Assembly: GCF_016711335.1 (NCBI RefSeq)
Contig: NZ_JADJTF010000001.1
Span: 682,001-746,000 of the forward strand
Source of the DNA: Thiofilum sp.
GTDB lineage: Bacteria; Pseudomonadota; Gammaproteobacteria; Thiotrichales; Thiotrichaceae
DNA length: 64,000 bases
Reading direction: 5' to 3'
Under the pieces are notes generated by a model. That model saw only the letters and a program-made list of their open reading frames with translations. It did no database searches and had not been told where the DNA came from. Both the position numbers and the translations under genes were made by a program. Positions 54,535 to 64,000 of the stretch are shown piece after piece. The number at the start of each line of letters is the position of its first letter. The stretch's first letter is position 1.

Positions 54535-54753
54535 ATGACATCACACCCCATACTCAATGACTTTGAAACATTACCACCCGATGCACAACAGCAGGTAATT
54601 GACTTTATAGCCTTCATCAAATCCCGCTATCAAACCCGTAAAACTGTGGTGCAACAACCTAATGCAGAAAGCTCTTTTGGCGTTATTAAAGTAAAGAAAA
54701 AAGTTTCACTTGAACAAATGGACGAAGCCATTCGTAAAGGTGGTACGCTTTGA
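54535..54753 (+). CDS. VapB-like antitoxin (DUF2281-like)
   Basis: 72 residues. The first half has ILNDFETLPPDAQQQVIDFIAFIKSR, typical of DUF2281-like antitoxins; the second half (KVKKKVSLEQMDEAIRKGG) may bind the toxin. Its stop overlaps the toxin start by four bases. The pair is probably autoregulated, as in other VapBC systems. Confidence 0.8.
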   Translation: MTSHPILNDFETLPPDAQQQVIDFIAFIKSRYQTRKTVVQQPNAESSFGVIKVKKKVSLEQMDEAIRKGGTL

Positions 54754-55172
54754 TCGCTATTGATACCAACGTATTAGTTCGAGTACTTACGGATGATAAA
54801 GAATCACCCGAACAAACTGAGCAAGCACGGGCATTAGTAAAAAGAGCAGGTAAAGTATTCATCACACAAGTCGTACAAGTAGAATTAGTCTGGGTACTAG
54901 AGCAAGCCTATGAGCTTGAGAAAGAAGAAGTATTACATGCTTTAGAGGTTTTACAGACTAACCCCGCGTATCAACTACAACATGAAGCACACTTTGTAGA
55001 AGCCTTAGTTCGCTTTCGACAGAGTAATGCAGGTTTTGCGGACTCTATTATTGCTGTGGAAAGTCAACAAGAAGACAAAACATTATGGACATTTGACCGT
55101 AAACTCAGTAAACAAGACGGTGTACAGCGGCTCACGGCAACCTCACTCGCTGAGTTCACGAAAAAAGATTAA
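54750..55172 (+). CDS. PIN-domain ribonuclease toxin (VapC-like)
   Basis: 140 residues. The four acidic residues of PIN domains are visible: Asp5 in IAIDTNVLVR, Glu in QVELVWVLE, Asp in FADSIIAVES and Asp in TFDRKLSK. Translation probably starts at TTG 54750, which overlaps the antitoxin stop. It cleaves RNA in the family. Confidence 0.87.
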   Translation: MIAIDTNVLVRVLTDDKESPEQTEQARALVKRAGKVFITQVVQVELVWVLEQAYELEKEEVLHALEVLQTNPAYQLQHEAHFVEALVRFRQSNAGFADSIIAVESQQEDKTLWTFDRKLSKQDGVQRLTATSLAEFTKKD

Positions 55173-55224
55173 GCCTAATCAGGACGCACCCTCAGATGCG
55201 CCCCAAAAAACCCTAAAATTATAA

Positions 55225-58200
55225 CTACAACAACACCTTCTCAATGCCGCCATGCGTGGCTTTCTCGACAAAGGCTTTTTGCCACTCTTTACCTAGTAAA
55301 TGATTCGCCATTTCCACCACAATATAATCAGTGTCCATGCCCGTATCATCCCGATAACGTGACAAACCTTGCTGGCAAGCCGGACAAGAAGTCAGAATTT
55401 TCACATTACCCTGCTTAGCCTTATCCTCACCCGTCAAAGTCTTAATCCCCTCTTTCAGACTTTCTTCTTTGCGAAAGCGTAATTGGCTCGCAATATCAGG
55501 GCGACTCACCGCAAAGGTTCCCGCCTCCCCACAGCAGCGCTCTGAGAGCACCACCTTAGAACCCGTTAGCTCACTCACTACCTTCATAGGGTTGATTTGC
55601 TTCATCGGCGTATGACAAGGATCATGGTACACATACTGCACCCCACTAACCCCTTCCATTTTCATACCCTTTTCCAGCAGATACTCATGAATATCCAATA
55701 AACGGCAATCGGGGAAAATACGCTCAAACTCATATTTCATGAGCTGATCCATACACGTCCCACAGGACACGATCACCGTTTTAATATTCAAATATTTCAG
55801 CGTATTAGCCACACGATGAAAGAGTACGCGGTTTTCGGTGCTAATCGCATTACCTTTTTTGAGATCACCCGAAGAGGTTTGTGGATAGCCACAGCACAAA
55901 TAGCCGGGGGGTAATACGGTGGTCGCGCCCACTTCATACAACATGGCAATAGTCGCTAGCCCCACCTGACTAAACAGGCGCTCAGAACCGCAGCCGGGGA
56001 AATAAAACACTGCATCGCCCTGACCATTAGCGGTTTTGACTGGATCACGAATAATGGGAATGGTTTGATTATCCTCCAAGCCCAACATAGCGCGAGTGGT
56101 TTTAGCAGGTAGTCCAGCAGGCAAGGGTTTTTTCACAAACTGAATCACTTGTGTGGTGATAGTAGGCTTACCTGTGGTGGCTTCGGGACGTTTGGAGTCA
56201 ATAATCAAATGGGTTTTTTTGGCTACTTGATAGGCAAGATTTTGTGCTTTAAAGCCCACTCCCACCATCGCCGCTCGCATCCATTCGACTTTGTTGGCGT
56301 CTTTAATATTTAAGAACTGCATGCCCGCCCACGCCACCGGACTAGAGCGGCGTTGACCTTGCGCTTTTAAGATACTGCGCATTTTGACCGTGACATCGCC
56401 AAAATCGATGTTGACGGGGCAAGGCTCTAAACACTTATGGCAGACTGTGCAATGATCCGCCACATCATTCATTTCATCAAAATGACGTAACGATACCCCA
56501 CGTTGGGTTTGAGCCTCATACAAAAACGCCTCAATCATTAGCCCAGTGGCTAAAATCTTATTGCGCGGAGAATAGAGCAGATTAGCGCGGGGAATATGGG
56601 TATTGCACACCGGTTTACACTTACCACAGCGTAAGCAGTCCTTAATGCTCTTATTCAGCTCACCTAATTCATTATGTTCGAGCAATAAGGCTTCGCGCTC
56701 CACTAAGCGTAAGGAGGGAGTATAGGCATTGTCCAAACCAGAACCGGGGAGTAATTTACCTTTATTGAAATGACCATTAGGATCAATTTGCTTTTTATAC
56801 TCGGCGAATTCAACCGCTTCACGCTCATCCAAATATTGATACTTGGTTAGACCAATACCGTGCTCGCCTGAAATTACCCCATCGAGTGACCGCGCTAAGA
56901 TCATGATTTGATCGACTACACGTTCAGCCTCGTGCAGCATTTCGTAATCATTGGAATTGACCGGAATATTGGTATGCACATTACCGTCACCTGCATGCAT
57001 ATGCAGTGCTACGAATAAGCGCCCAGAGCGATATTTGGCGTGAATCTTATCCAGTGATTGACGTAATGGCTCTAACTCGCCCCCGGCAAAAATCTCTTTC
57101 AGCGGACGCTCGACTTCAGCCCGATACGAAATGCGTAGATCAAGGCGCAACAACACATCGATTAAGCGATCACCCTCACGAATCGCAGCGCGGGCGGGTT
57201 CATTTAACAGCTCAGGATGAGCAATCGCAGGCTGGTCAAAATTCGCAAGCGTACTTTCCCAACGTTGTTTGACGCTCAGCAAGTATTCGGTAGCCGCTTG
57301 CTTTTTAGAGTCTAACATCGCTTGACGTTCAGCACTCGCCTCATAGTTAGGCACATGGCGCAATTCGGGCTGTTCACCTGCTAAGTATTCCAAGACTGCA
57401 TTTAAAATCTTGAGCTTATTTTGCATCGATTGCTGCACATTAATGCGCTCAATGCCTTCGGTATAAGCCGCCAAATTATGCAGCGGAATCACCACGTCCT
57501 CATTGATCTTAAACGCATTGGTATGCTTAGCAATCGCTGCGGTGCGTGAACGATCTGCCCAAAACTGCCGTCGTGCTTCGGGACTCACCGCAATAAAGCC
57601 CTCCGCATTACGCGCATTAGCAAGGCGCACCATTTCCGCCGCTGTTTGTGCTACTGCATCAGGATCATCGCTCACAATATCCGCAATCAACACCATCTTA
57701 GGCAAACGTCCGCGTGCCCCTTTGGGTGTATATTTGACCGCTTTAATATAACGCTCATCTAAATGCTCTAAGCCAGAGAGCAGCACATCATCGCGTCCAT
57801 CCACATAGTCTTTGATTTCAACAATGGCAGGCACGGCTTGGTGTAAATCAGTACCATAGAACTCTAGGCATACGGTGCGAATATTGTCCGGCATACGATG
57901 CAGAATAAATTCTGCTGAAGTGATTAAACCATCACATCCCTCTTTTTGAATACCGGGCAAACCACCTAAGAATTTATTCGTGACATCTTTACCCAAACCT
58001 ACTTTACGGAAATATTGTCCCGCAAAAGTCATAAGAGTGGGTGCGCCTTTGGGTGTTTTACCATTGGCTTCAAAGCGTTGTACTGAGAATTTGACTTCAG
58101 CTTGATCGTGGATTTTACCCAGATTGTGATTAATGCGGGTGACTTCTAGCCACTCGGCATCGGGTGTGACCATGCGCCATGAGAGTAGATTATCAAGCGC

Positions 58201-59112
58201 TGTTCCCCACAAAACCGCCTTTTTGCCCCCTGCATTCATCGCAATATTGCCGCCAATGGTAGAGGCATTTTGCGAGGTAGGGTCTACGGCAAAGACTAAT
58301 TGATGCTTAGCTGCAAGGTCTGACACACGCTTAGTCACTACCCCTGCTTCAGCCCGCACCACGGGAACCGTTTTATCTACTTCGGGCAAATCAGTGCGAA
58401 AGCTGACTTCACTTAAGAACTCTAGCTTTTCAGTATTAATCACGGCACTGAATTTAGTCAGTGGAATCGCCCCTCCGGTGTATCCTGTCCCACCCCCACG
58501 CGGTATGACGGTTAGACCTAGCTCAATACAACCTTGGACTAAACGCGCCATTTCCTCTTCGGTATCAGGAGCTAGTACTACAAAGGGCAACTCCACACGC
58601 CAATCGGTTGCATCCGTAACATGCGACACCCGTGCTAAGCCATCAAATTGAATATTGTCTTTACGAGTAATTTTGTAAAACCGCTTTTTGGCTTGCTCGC
58701 GTAATTGTTGATGCTCAACAAACTCATGAGCCAGTTTGTCTACCGCTTGAGAAGCGAGATCGACTAACTCTAAAGTCAAAGCATTGTCACGAGCACGCTC
58801 TTTAATGCGCGTTAAACGTCCGAGTAAAGTATCCAGAAACTCACGTTGCCGCTTAGGGTGATCCAATAAATCATCTTGAATATAAGGATTACGCGCCACT
58901 ACCCACATATCGCCGAGCATTTCCAGCAACATATGTGAGGAAATTCCGGTTTCCCGCTCTAACCGTAGTGAGGACAAAATCTCCCAAGCCCGCTCACCTA
59001 AGAGGCGACACACAATTTCTTTATCGGAGAAAGAGGTATAGTTATACGGAATCTCACGAATAGGGTCAGCTTTCGCTACGGGTGTTAATTGAGTTTTAGT
59101 TAGAGCAGTCAT
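55225..59112 (-). CDS. Giant FAD-linked/Fe-S oxidoreductase (DUF3683-type)
   Basis: About 1295 residues. The DUF3683-like N-terminus is followed by an FAD-binding PCMH domain (IPRGGGTGYTGGAIPL near residue 205), FAD-oxidase C domain (HMHAGDGNVHTNIPV), two 4Fe-4S clusters (CLRCGKCKPVC near 825, CTVCHKCLEPCP near 886) and two CCG domains (LCCGYPQ near 1075, RCCGEAG near 1200). These parts normally sit in separate GlcD/GlcF-type subunits. The reaction is probably oxidation of a D-2-hydroxyacid such as D-lactate or glycolate, with electrons sent to quinone; the substrate is not shown. ATG 59112 is used, with a TTG 21 bp upstream as alternative. Confidence 0.85.
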   Translation of the reverse strand: MTALTKTQLTPVAKADPIREIPYNYTSFSDKEIVCRLLGERAWEILSSLRLERETGISSHMLLEMLGDMWVVARNPYIQDDLLDHPKRQREFLDTLLGRLTRIKERARDNALTLELVDLASQAVDKLAHEFVEHQQLREQAKKRFYKITRKDNIQFDGLARVSHVTDATDWRVELPFVVLAPDTEEEMARLVQGCIELGLTVIPRGGGTGYTGGAIPLTKFSAVINTEKLEFLSEVSFRTDLPEVDKTVPVVRAEAGVVTKRVSDLAAKHQLVFAVDPTSQNASTIGGNIAMNAGGKKAVLWGTALDNLLSWRMVTPDAEWLEVTRINHNLGKIHDQAEVKFSVQRFEANGKTPKGAPTLMTFAGQYFRKVGLGKDVTNKFLGGLPGIQKEGCDGLITSAEFILHRMPDNIRTVCLEFYGTDLHQAVPAIVEIKDYVDGRDDVLLSGLEHLDERYIKAVKYTPKGARGRLPKMVLIADIVSDDPDAVAQTAAEMVRLANARNAEGFIAVSPEARRQFWADRSRTAAIAKHTNAFKINEDVVIPLHNLAAYTEGIERINVQQSMQNKLKILNAVLEYLAGEQPELRHVPNYEASAERQAMLDSKKQAATEYLLSVKQRWESTLANFDQPAIAHPELLNEPARAAIREGDRLIDVLLRLDLRISYRAEVERPLKEIFAGGELEPLRQSLDKIHAKYRSGRLFVALHMHAGDGNVHTNIPVNSNDYEMLHEAERVVDQIMILARSLDGVISGEHGIGLTKYQYLDEREAVEFAEYKKQIDPNGHFNKGKLLPGSGLDNAYTPSLRLVEREALLLEHNELGELNKSIKDCLRCGKCKPVCNTHIPRANLLYSPRNKILATGLMIEAFLYEAQTQRGVSLRHFDEMNDVADHCTVCHKCLEPCPVNIDFGDVTVKMRSILKAQGQRRSSPVAWAGMQFLNIKDANKVEWMRAAMVGVGFKAQNLAYQVAKKTHLIIDSKRPEATTGKPTITTQVIQFVKKPLPAGLPAKTTRAMLGLEDNQTIPIIRDPVKTANGQGDAVFYFPGCGSERLFSQVGLATIAMLYEVGATTVLPPGYLCCGYPQTSSGDLKKGNAISTENRVLFHRVANTLKYLNIKTVIVSCGTCMDQLMKYEFERIFPDCRLLDIHEYLLEKGMKMEGVSGVQYVYHDPCHTPMKQINPMKVVSELTGSKVVLSERCCGEAGTFAVSRPDIASQLRFRKEESLKEGIKTLTGEDKAKQGNVKILTSCPACQQGLSRYRDDTGMDTDYIVVEMANHLLGKEWQKAFVEKATHGGIEKVLL

Positions 59113-59317
59113 GCTAGGCACTTGATTATGCAAAGAGGAGCATTTTACCGCGATGCAACAATGAAAAAAACAAGAACCTTTTAGGGTTTATTTTTCCCTA
59201 ATTCTTCAGGCGAGTTTTCATTATACCTAAGCCATTGTTAGGCATTATAAATGTCATCTATTTGTCACTCAGCTCTGCTATGCTTAGTGGAGCAACCGCT
59301 TTATGGAGATGATAACT

Positions 59318-60418
59318 ATGCTAAACCCTCGCTTGGCCTTATTGAGCGTAACGCTCAGCCTCACGTTGAATACTAGCCTCTATGCTAATGATTTAGCCGC
59401 TCTAGAGCAGGCTGCCAAAGCTGAAGGCATGTTGACTACCATCGCGCTACCCCATGATTGGTGTGGTTATGGTGATATTATCGGTGGCTTTAAAGCTAAA
59501 TACCCCGACATTAAAGTCAATGAGCTGAATCCCGATGCAGGTTCAGCGGATGAACTCGAAGCTATCCGTGCTAATAAAGACAATAAAGGTCCACAAGCCC
59601 CCGATGTCATTGATATAGGCTTTGCGTTTGGTCCCGCCGCTCAAAAAGAAGGCTTATTACAACCCTATAAAGTGTCTACATGGGACAGCATTAGCGCAGA
59701 ACTTAAAGACGCTGATGGTAACTGGTATGCGGACTACTACGGAGTACTCGCCTTCGCCGTCAATAAAGATCTAGTACAAAATGTCCCACAAGATTGGGCA
59801 GATCTCTTAAAGCCTGAATACGCTAATAGCGTAGCTCTATCTGGTGATCCGCGTGCCTCTAACCAAGCTATTCTAGCCGTCTATGCCGCTGGTTTGAGTA
59901 AAGGTGCTACCGGAGCCGAAGCCATTGCTAAGTCTGGCTTAGACTTTTTTGCAGAATTAAATAAAGCGGGTAATTTTGTTCCTACTATTGGTAAGGCTGG
60001 AACTATGGCGCAAGGGGCTACCCCGATTGTGATTTTCTGGGATTATAATGCCTTATCCGCACGCGATACCTTAAAAGGTAATCCAGAGATTGAAGTCGTG
60101 ATTCCTAAATCAGGCGTGGTAGCAGGGGTTTATGTGCAAGGGATTAGTGCCTATGCGCCTCATCCTAATGCTGCCAAATTATGGATGGAGCACCTATATT
60201 CAGATGAGGGACAATTAGGCTATTTAAAAGGGTATTGCCATCCTAGTCGTTTCCAAGATTTAGCTAGTAATAAAAAAATCCCTGAGGACTTACTCAAAGC
60301 ACTCCCACCTGCTGAAGCCTATGCCAAAGCAGCCTTTCCCACTGTAGCCGATCAAGAAGCTGCCAAAGCGGTGATTACCGCTCAATGGGATAGCGTCGTA
60401 GGGGCGAATGTGAAGTAA
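59318..60418 (+). CDS. ABC importer substrate-binding protein (iron/polyamine class)
   Basis: 366 residues. Signal peptide about 1-25, then a type II periplasmic binding fold (LTTIALPHDWCGYGDIIGGFKAKYP, APDVIDIGFAFGP, PIVIFWDYNALSARD). ATG 59318 is preferred because GGAG lies 9 nt upstream; an in-frame ATG sits 15 bp earlier. It is first of four genes for an ABC importer. The family covers Fe3+, thiamine, phosphonate and polyamine carriers, and no ligand residue is diagnostic here. Confidence 0.87.
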   Translation: MLNPRLALLSVTLSLTLNTSLYANDLAALEQAAKAEGMLTTIALPHDWCGYGDIIGGFKAKYPDIKVNELNPDAGSADELEAIRANKDNKGPQAPDVIDIGFAFGPAAQKEGLLQPYKVSTWDSISAELKDADGNWYADYYGVLAFAVNKDLVQNVPQDWADLLKPEYANSVALSGDPRASNQAILAVYAAGLSKGATGAEAIAKSGLDFFAELNKAGNFVPTIGKAGTMAQGATPIVIFWDYNALSARDTLKGNPEIEVVIPKSGVVAGVYVQGISAYAPHPNAAKLWMEHLYSDEGQLGYLKGYCHPSRFQDLASNKKIPEDLLKALPPAEAYAKAAFPTVADQEAAKAVITAQWDSVVGANVK

Positions 60419-61308
60419 TGCCCTTACTCACCGCTAGCACTACACCCGCTAAGCCTCACGCTCAACCAAGATCATGGGCTTGGTTGGGCGTGATGCCCTT
60501 TTTATTATTTGCCTTACTGTTTTTATTACTGCCCACCGCACACATTATGCTAGGTGCATTTCGCAATAGTGCAGGTGAATGGACTCTAGCCAATATTTAT
60601 CAGCTTTTTCAGCCCTCTATCCTCGCCTCCTATGCTATTAGTCTTAAAATCAGTATTGCCTCTGCCTTGCTGGGTGGCGTAGTAGGCTTTGCCATTGCGG
60701 TTGCAGTGGTACACGGTGGCTTACCGCGTTGGGTCAGAGCGCCCTTAATGACTTTTTCCGGGGTTGCCTCTAATTTTGCGGGTGTTCCCTTGGCTTTCGC
60801 CTTTCTAGCCACTTTAGGGCGTTTGGGATTAGTGACCCTAGTATTACGCGATTGGTTTGGCATTAATCTGTATGCGACGGGATTTAATATTTTAAGTTTT
60901 TGGGGTCTAACCCTCACTTATTTATTTTTCCAAATCCCACTGATGATTTTGATTATTACCCCCGCTCTTGATGGTCTAAAACGCGAGTGGCGCGAAGCAG
61001 CAGCTATGTTAGGTGCATCAACGCTGCAATATTGGCTCAAGGTGGCTTTACCGATTTTATTCCCTTCGCTATTGGGTACTTTCGCGCTGTTATTTGCTAA
61101 TGCCTTTGGAGCGGTGGCCACTGCTTATGCTCTAACAGGTAGCTCCTTATCTATTGTACCGATTTTATTATTCGCTCAAATTCGTGGGGATGTATTACAA
61201 GACCCTCACCTAGGTTATGCCCTAGCCTTTGGGATGGTAGTGATTACCCTAGTGGCGAATAGTATTTATTTGTGGATGCGAGCGCGTAGTGAGCGGTGGT
61301 TAAAATGA
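60418..61308 (+). CDS. ABC importer permease 1
   Basis: 296 residues with about six membrane segments and the inner loop EWREAAAMLGASTLQYWLKVALP (the EAA motif). It overlaps the binding-protein stop by one base and the second permease by four. It forms the membrane channel with permease 2. Confidence 0.9.
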   Translation: MPLLTASTTPAKPHAQPRSWAWLGVMPFLLFALLFLLLPTAHIMLGAFRNSAGEWTLANIYQLFQPSILASYAISLKISIASALLGGVVGFAIAVAVVHGGLPRWVRAPLMTFSGVASNFAGVPLAFAFLATLGRLGLVTLVLRDWFGINLYATGFNILSFWGLTLTYLFFQIPLMILIITPALDGLKREWREAAAMLGASTLQYWLKVALPILFPSLLGTFALLFANAFGAVATAYALTGSSLSIVPILLFAQIRGDVLQDPHLGYALAFGMVVITLVANSIYLWMRARSERWLK

Positions 61309-62105
61309 ATAGTATGATGTCGCGCCTCTGGGCTTGGTTAGCGTTGGCGGTGGCTATTATTTATTTTGGTCTGCCCTTGCTGGGGACGTTTGAATTTTCG
61401 CTGCGTATGTTGCGCGGTACTTATAGCTTAGAAGCTTATCGCGTGGTGCTGGCTGATCCGCAATTTCAAGCGACTTTTGGCTATTCCTTACTCATGGCTT
61501 GTGCCACGATTGTGATGGGGGTGGTATTAGTCGTACCGACTGCATATTGGGTCAGATTGAAACTCCCCCATTGGCGTCCAGTGATTGAATTTATCACCCT
61601 ATTGCCCCTAGTCATTCCCGCTATTGTCATAGTATTTGGCTATATCCGCCTTTATAACACCTCCTCATGGCTACCTTTGACGGGTGCTGCTTGGTCGACT
61701 GATTTACTAATGGTCTGTGGCTACACCACTTTAGCCCTACCCTATTTATATCGTGCCGTGGATACTGGATTACGTAGTTTAGATATTGTCACGCTCACCG
61801 AAGCTGCTCAGAGCTTGGGGGCAAGTAAATTTACCTTAATTTGGCGCATTATCTTACCCAATGTTTCGGTCGCCATTCTATCGGGTGCTTTTTTGACCTT
61901 TGCTATTGTGATTGGTGAGTTTGTACTCGCCGCACTGCTTAATCGCCCCGCCTTTGGCCCGTATATGCAATTAATGGGGGCGAATCGTGCTTATGAGCCT
62001 GCGGCGTTAGCTGTCATTGCTTTTGCCTTAACTTGGCTTTGCATGGGCTTGATTCAGTTTGTTAATCGCTGGCAACGGCATTTAGCTATCCCTCAACACC
62101 GCTAA
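61305..62105 (+). CDS. ABC importer permease 2
   Basis: 266 residues with about six membrane segments and EAA-loop LTEAAQSLGASKFTLIWRIILP. The start ATG overlaps the permease 1 stop (ATGA). An in-frame GTG 9 bp upstream is not preferred. Confidence 0.9.
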   Translation: MNSMMSRLWAWLALAVAIIYFGLPLLGTFEFSLRMLRGTYSLEAYRVVLADPQFQATFGYSLLMACATIVMGVVLVVPTAYWVRLKLPHWRPVIEFITLLPLVIPAIVIVFGYIRLYNTSSWLPLTGAAWSTDLLMVCGYTTLALPYLYRAVDTGLRSLDIVTLTEAAQSLGASKFTLIWRIILPNVSVAILSGAFLTFAIVIGEFVLAALLNRPAFGPYMQLMGANRAYEPAALAVIAFALTWLCMGLIQFVNRWQRHLAIPQHR

Positions 62106-62121
62106 GAATTAGGACACTCCG

Positions 62122-63207
62122 ATGGCGTTTTTAGAAATAGCACAATTGCATAAGCACTATGGTAAACAAGCTGTAGTCCACGACTTTAATTTAAGTGTTG
62201 AGCAAGGTGAGTTTATTTCCTTTTTGGGACCTAGTGGCTGCGGTAAAACCACGGTATTGCGTATGATTGCTGGATTTGAAACCCCATCAGCGGGACAAAT
62301 TCGGATTGAGGGGCACGATGTGGTTAAACTTAAGCCTAATCAGCGCAATATCGGTATGGTATTCCAAAGCTACGCCCTATTTCCCAATTTAACTGTGGCA
62401 CAAAATATTGGCTTTGGCTTAAGTGTGGCACGTCAGCCTAAAGCACTGATTCAGCAAACCGTACAAGAGATGCTGGCGCTGATTAAATTAACGGGCTTAG
62501 GTGATCGCTATCCCTTTCAACTCTCCGGTGGTCAACAGCAGCGCGTGGCATTGGCGCGTGCCTTAGCGATTAAACCTAAAGTTTTATTATTAGATGAGCC
62601 TTTATCCGCTTTAGATGCCAAAATTCGCGTAGCACTACGGGAAGATATTCGTACTATTCAACGTAGCCTAGGCATTACTACTATTTTTGTGACCCATGAC
62701 CAAGAAGAAGCCCTCTCGATTTCTGACCGCATTGTAGTAATGAATCAAGGACATATTGAACAAGTCGGTACACCGCTTGCTATTTATAATCAACCTAGTA
62801 CCCGTTTTGTAGCTTCTTTTGTCGGTGCGCTGAATGTGTTAAATGCCACCGTCCTAGATCCTAAGCAAGGTGTACTACAGCTTGATGGTCAAACTATTCA
62901 ATTACAACGTCCATTAGCAAACTCACTAGGAGCAAACATTCAATTAGCTCTACGCCCAGAAGCGTTTAGTCTGCTTCCTAAAGAGAACACCCATCAAATG
63001 CTAATCGGGCAAGTCCAACAAGTGCAGTTTTTAGGCTCAGTGTTAAGGGTACAACTGAATACTGGTAAACAAACCTTAGTACTAGATCAATTTAACCAAC
63101 CCCAATTAGATCCTATTCAAGTAGGGCAAGCACTTAAGGTTTATTTTAATCCTAGCCAAGTACTGGTGTTAGAGGAGCAATTAACCTATCCCATAGGGAA
63201 GGCTTAG
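62122..63207 (+). CDS. ABC importer ATP-binding subunit
   Basis: 361 residues. Walker A GPSGCGKTT (near 35), Q-loop, signature LSGGQQQR (about 134), Walker B LLLDEPLSALD, and a C-terminal TOBE domain from about 275. It belongs to the PotA/FbpC class. It lies 16 bp after permease 2 and completes the operon. Confidence 0.94.
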   Translation: MAFLEIAQLHKHYGKQAVVHDFNLSVEQGEFISFLGPSGCGKTTVLRMIAGFETPSAGQIRIEGHDVVKLKPNQRNIGMVFQSYALFPNLTVAQNIGFGLSVARQPKALIQQTVQEMLALIKLTGLGDRYPFQLSGGQQQRVALARALAIKPKVLLLDEPLSALDAKIRVALREDIRTIQRSLGITTIFVTHDQEEALSISDRIVVMNQGHIEQVGTPLAIYNQPSTRFVASFVGALNVLNATVLDPKQGVLQLDGQTIQLQRPLANSLGANIQLALRPEAFSLLPKENTHQMLIGQVQQVQFLGSVLRVQLNTGKQTLVLDQFNQPQLDPIQVGQALKVYFNPSQVLVLEEQLTYPIGKA

Positions 63208-63269
63208 TGTTCGCTGTTTCAAGTTATAATTAATCACTGAATATAATTTTTAGTTTGATAAGGATGACC

Positions 63270-63977
63270 ATGAAAGCTCCTCTCATTACCCTAAGCTTAG
63301 CATTAGTCTTAACCGCCTGTGGTGGTAGTGATAAGCCCGCAGCAGACGCACCTAAAACCGAAGCCACACCAACTCAAGCTCCAGCACCCGCAGCAACACC
63401 CGCACCTAGTGCTACTCCAGAAGCTAAACCTGCACCTGCTAGTAGCGCAGCACCAGATAAAGCCGCTCTAACCGAACAGGCTAAAAATGCCGCGCAAAAA
63501 CTAGGGGGTACGCTCAAAGGTGAACTGGAAGCAGCCATGCAAGCAGGTGGTCCTATTGCAGCGCTGAGTATTTGTAATTTGAAAGCGCCTGAAATTGCTA
63601 AAGCCGTTTCCACCGAGTCCGGTATGCAAGTTAGTCGTGTGAGTTTAAAAAATCGTAATCCAGTGATGGGTCAAGCTAACGAATGGCAGGTTCAAGTATT
63701 AAACGACTTTGAAGCTCGCAAAGCCAAAGGCGAAACACCTGATACACTCGCCTATGCTGACATCGTGGGTAATGAATATCGCTTTATGAAAGCTATTCCT
63801 ACCGCTAGTGTTTGTTTAGCCTGTCATGGCTCTACTATTGCGCCCGATGTGAGTGCCAAAATCTCTGAGCTATATCCGAATGATAAAGCCATAGGTTATA
63901 AGGAAGGCGACATTCGCGGCGCGTTTGTCGTGGTGAAGGACTTAACTGCCTCTGCTACTCAAACAACTGCACAATAA
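63270..63977 (+). CDS. DUF3365-family haem lipoprotein
   Basis: 235 residues. Lipobox LTAC (Cys near residue 17), an Ala/Pro-rich linker of about 45 residues, then a DUF3365 (Tll0287-like) domain with a haem site CLACHG near 186-190. ATG 63270 is chosen because AAGGA lies 6 nt upstream. It is a periplasmic c-type haem sensor or carrier. It stands 62 bp after the ABC operon, with an unknown functional link. Confidence 0.85.
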   Translation: MKAPLITLSLALVLTACGGSDKPAADAPKTEATPTQAPAPAATPAPSATPEAKPAPASSAAPDKAALTEQAKNAAQKLGGTLKGELEAAMQAGGPIAALSICNLKAPEIAKAVSTESGMQVSRVSLKNRNPVMGQANEWQVQVLNDFEARKAKGETPDTLAYADIVGNEYRFMKAIPTASVCLACHGSTIAPDVSAKISELYPNDKAIGYKEGDIRGAFVVVKDLTASATQTTAQ

Positions 63978-64000
63978 GCTCGCTATGAGAGTATTCCGGT

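Overview
This 64 kb window is a moderately AT-leaning bacterial chromosome segment. Gene order and protein character suggest a gammaproteobacterium, probably a chemolithoautotrophic sulfur oxidiser of the Thiothrix/Thiofilum type (inferred; no rRNA or marker phylogeny is available here). Supporting points are the ruvB-ybgC-tolQRAB-pal-cpoB order, a large DabA-type dissolved-inorganic-carbon transporter operon, a cytochrome c5-like lipoprotein and several glycine-rich envelope proteins.

Layout. 1-5.7 kb: ampG (cut by the window edge), xthA, argF, argD, sodB and mscL. 5.8-7.9 kb: a site-2-protease-like M50 gene split by a 1399 bp IS4-type element with a 7 bp target duplication; removing the element plus one duplication copy restores the gene in frame, and the element's transposase carries three frameshifts. 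7.9-17 kb: a small membrane-anchored protein, an N-acetylglutaminylglutamine-type amidotransferase without its usual partners, a DUF1127 protein, alr, and a sucrose/alpha-glucoside locus (GH13 alpha-glucosidase, LacI regulator, amylosucrase) with candidate operators. 17-20 kb: a strongly glycine-rich protein, tRNA-Lys, and a Rad50-like ATPase with two membrane segments preceded by a tiny overlapping partner gene.

20-29.7 kb: the ruvB-ybgC-tol-pal-cpoB block on the minus strand, with expanded low-complexity segments in TolA and Pal. Between ruvB and ybgC sits a three-gene restriction-modification cassette: a cytosine-5 methyltransferase split into alpha (248 aa) and beta (133 aa) pieces like M.AquI, followed by an AvaI/BsoBI-like endonuclease that seems to have lost its catalytic middle. 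29.7-41 kb: an EamA exporter, an XRE regulator, then five tightly coupled genes (NuoM-like, DabA of 1077 aa, NuoL-like, NuoM-like, NuoM-like) predicted to form a cation-driven CO2/bicarbonate uptake machine.

41-51.6 kb: a secreted protein, a small YadA-like adhesin, a small lipoprotein, dapD, dapC, a 680 aa lipoprotein joining over 500 residues of 11-residue helical repeats to a cytochrome c5 domain, two unknown proteins, mnmC and cysZ. 51.8-55.2 kb: an accessory stretch beginning at tRNA-Asn, with xisH/xisI, a ribbon-helix-helix-like protein, a VapBC-type toxin-antitoxin pair, a long imperfect hairpin and a helix-turn-helix gene scrap. 55-64 kb: a giant FAD/Fe-S oxidoreductase fusion, a four-gene ABC importer of the iron/polyamine type, and a DUF3365 haem lipoprotein.

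No CRISPR array, rRNA or replication origin was seen. The points most worth a second look are the eroded AvaI/AquI-like cassette, the five-gene DabA operon, the repeat-tethered cytochrome lipoprotein and the Rad50-like membrane ATPase.
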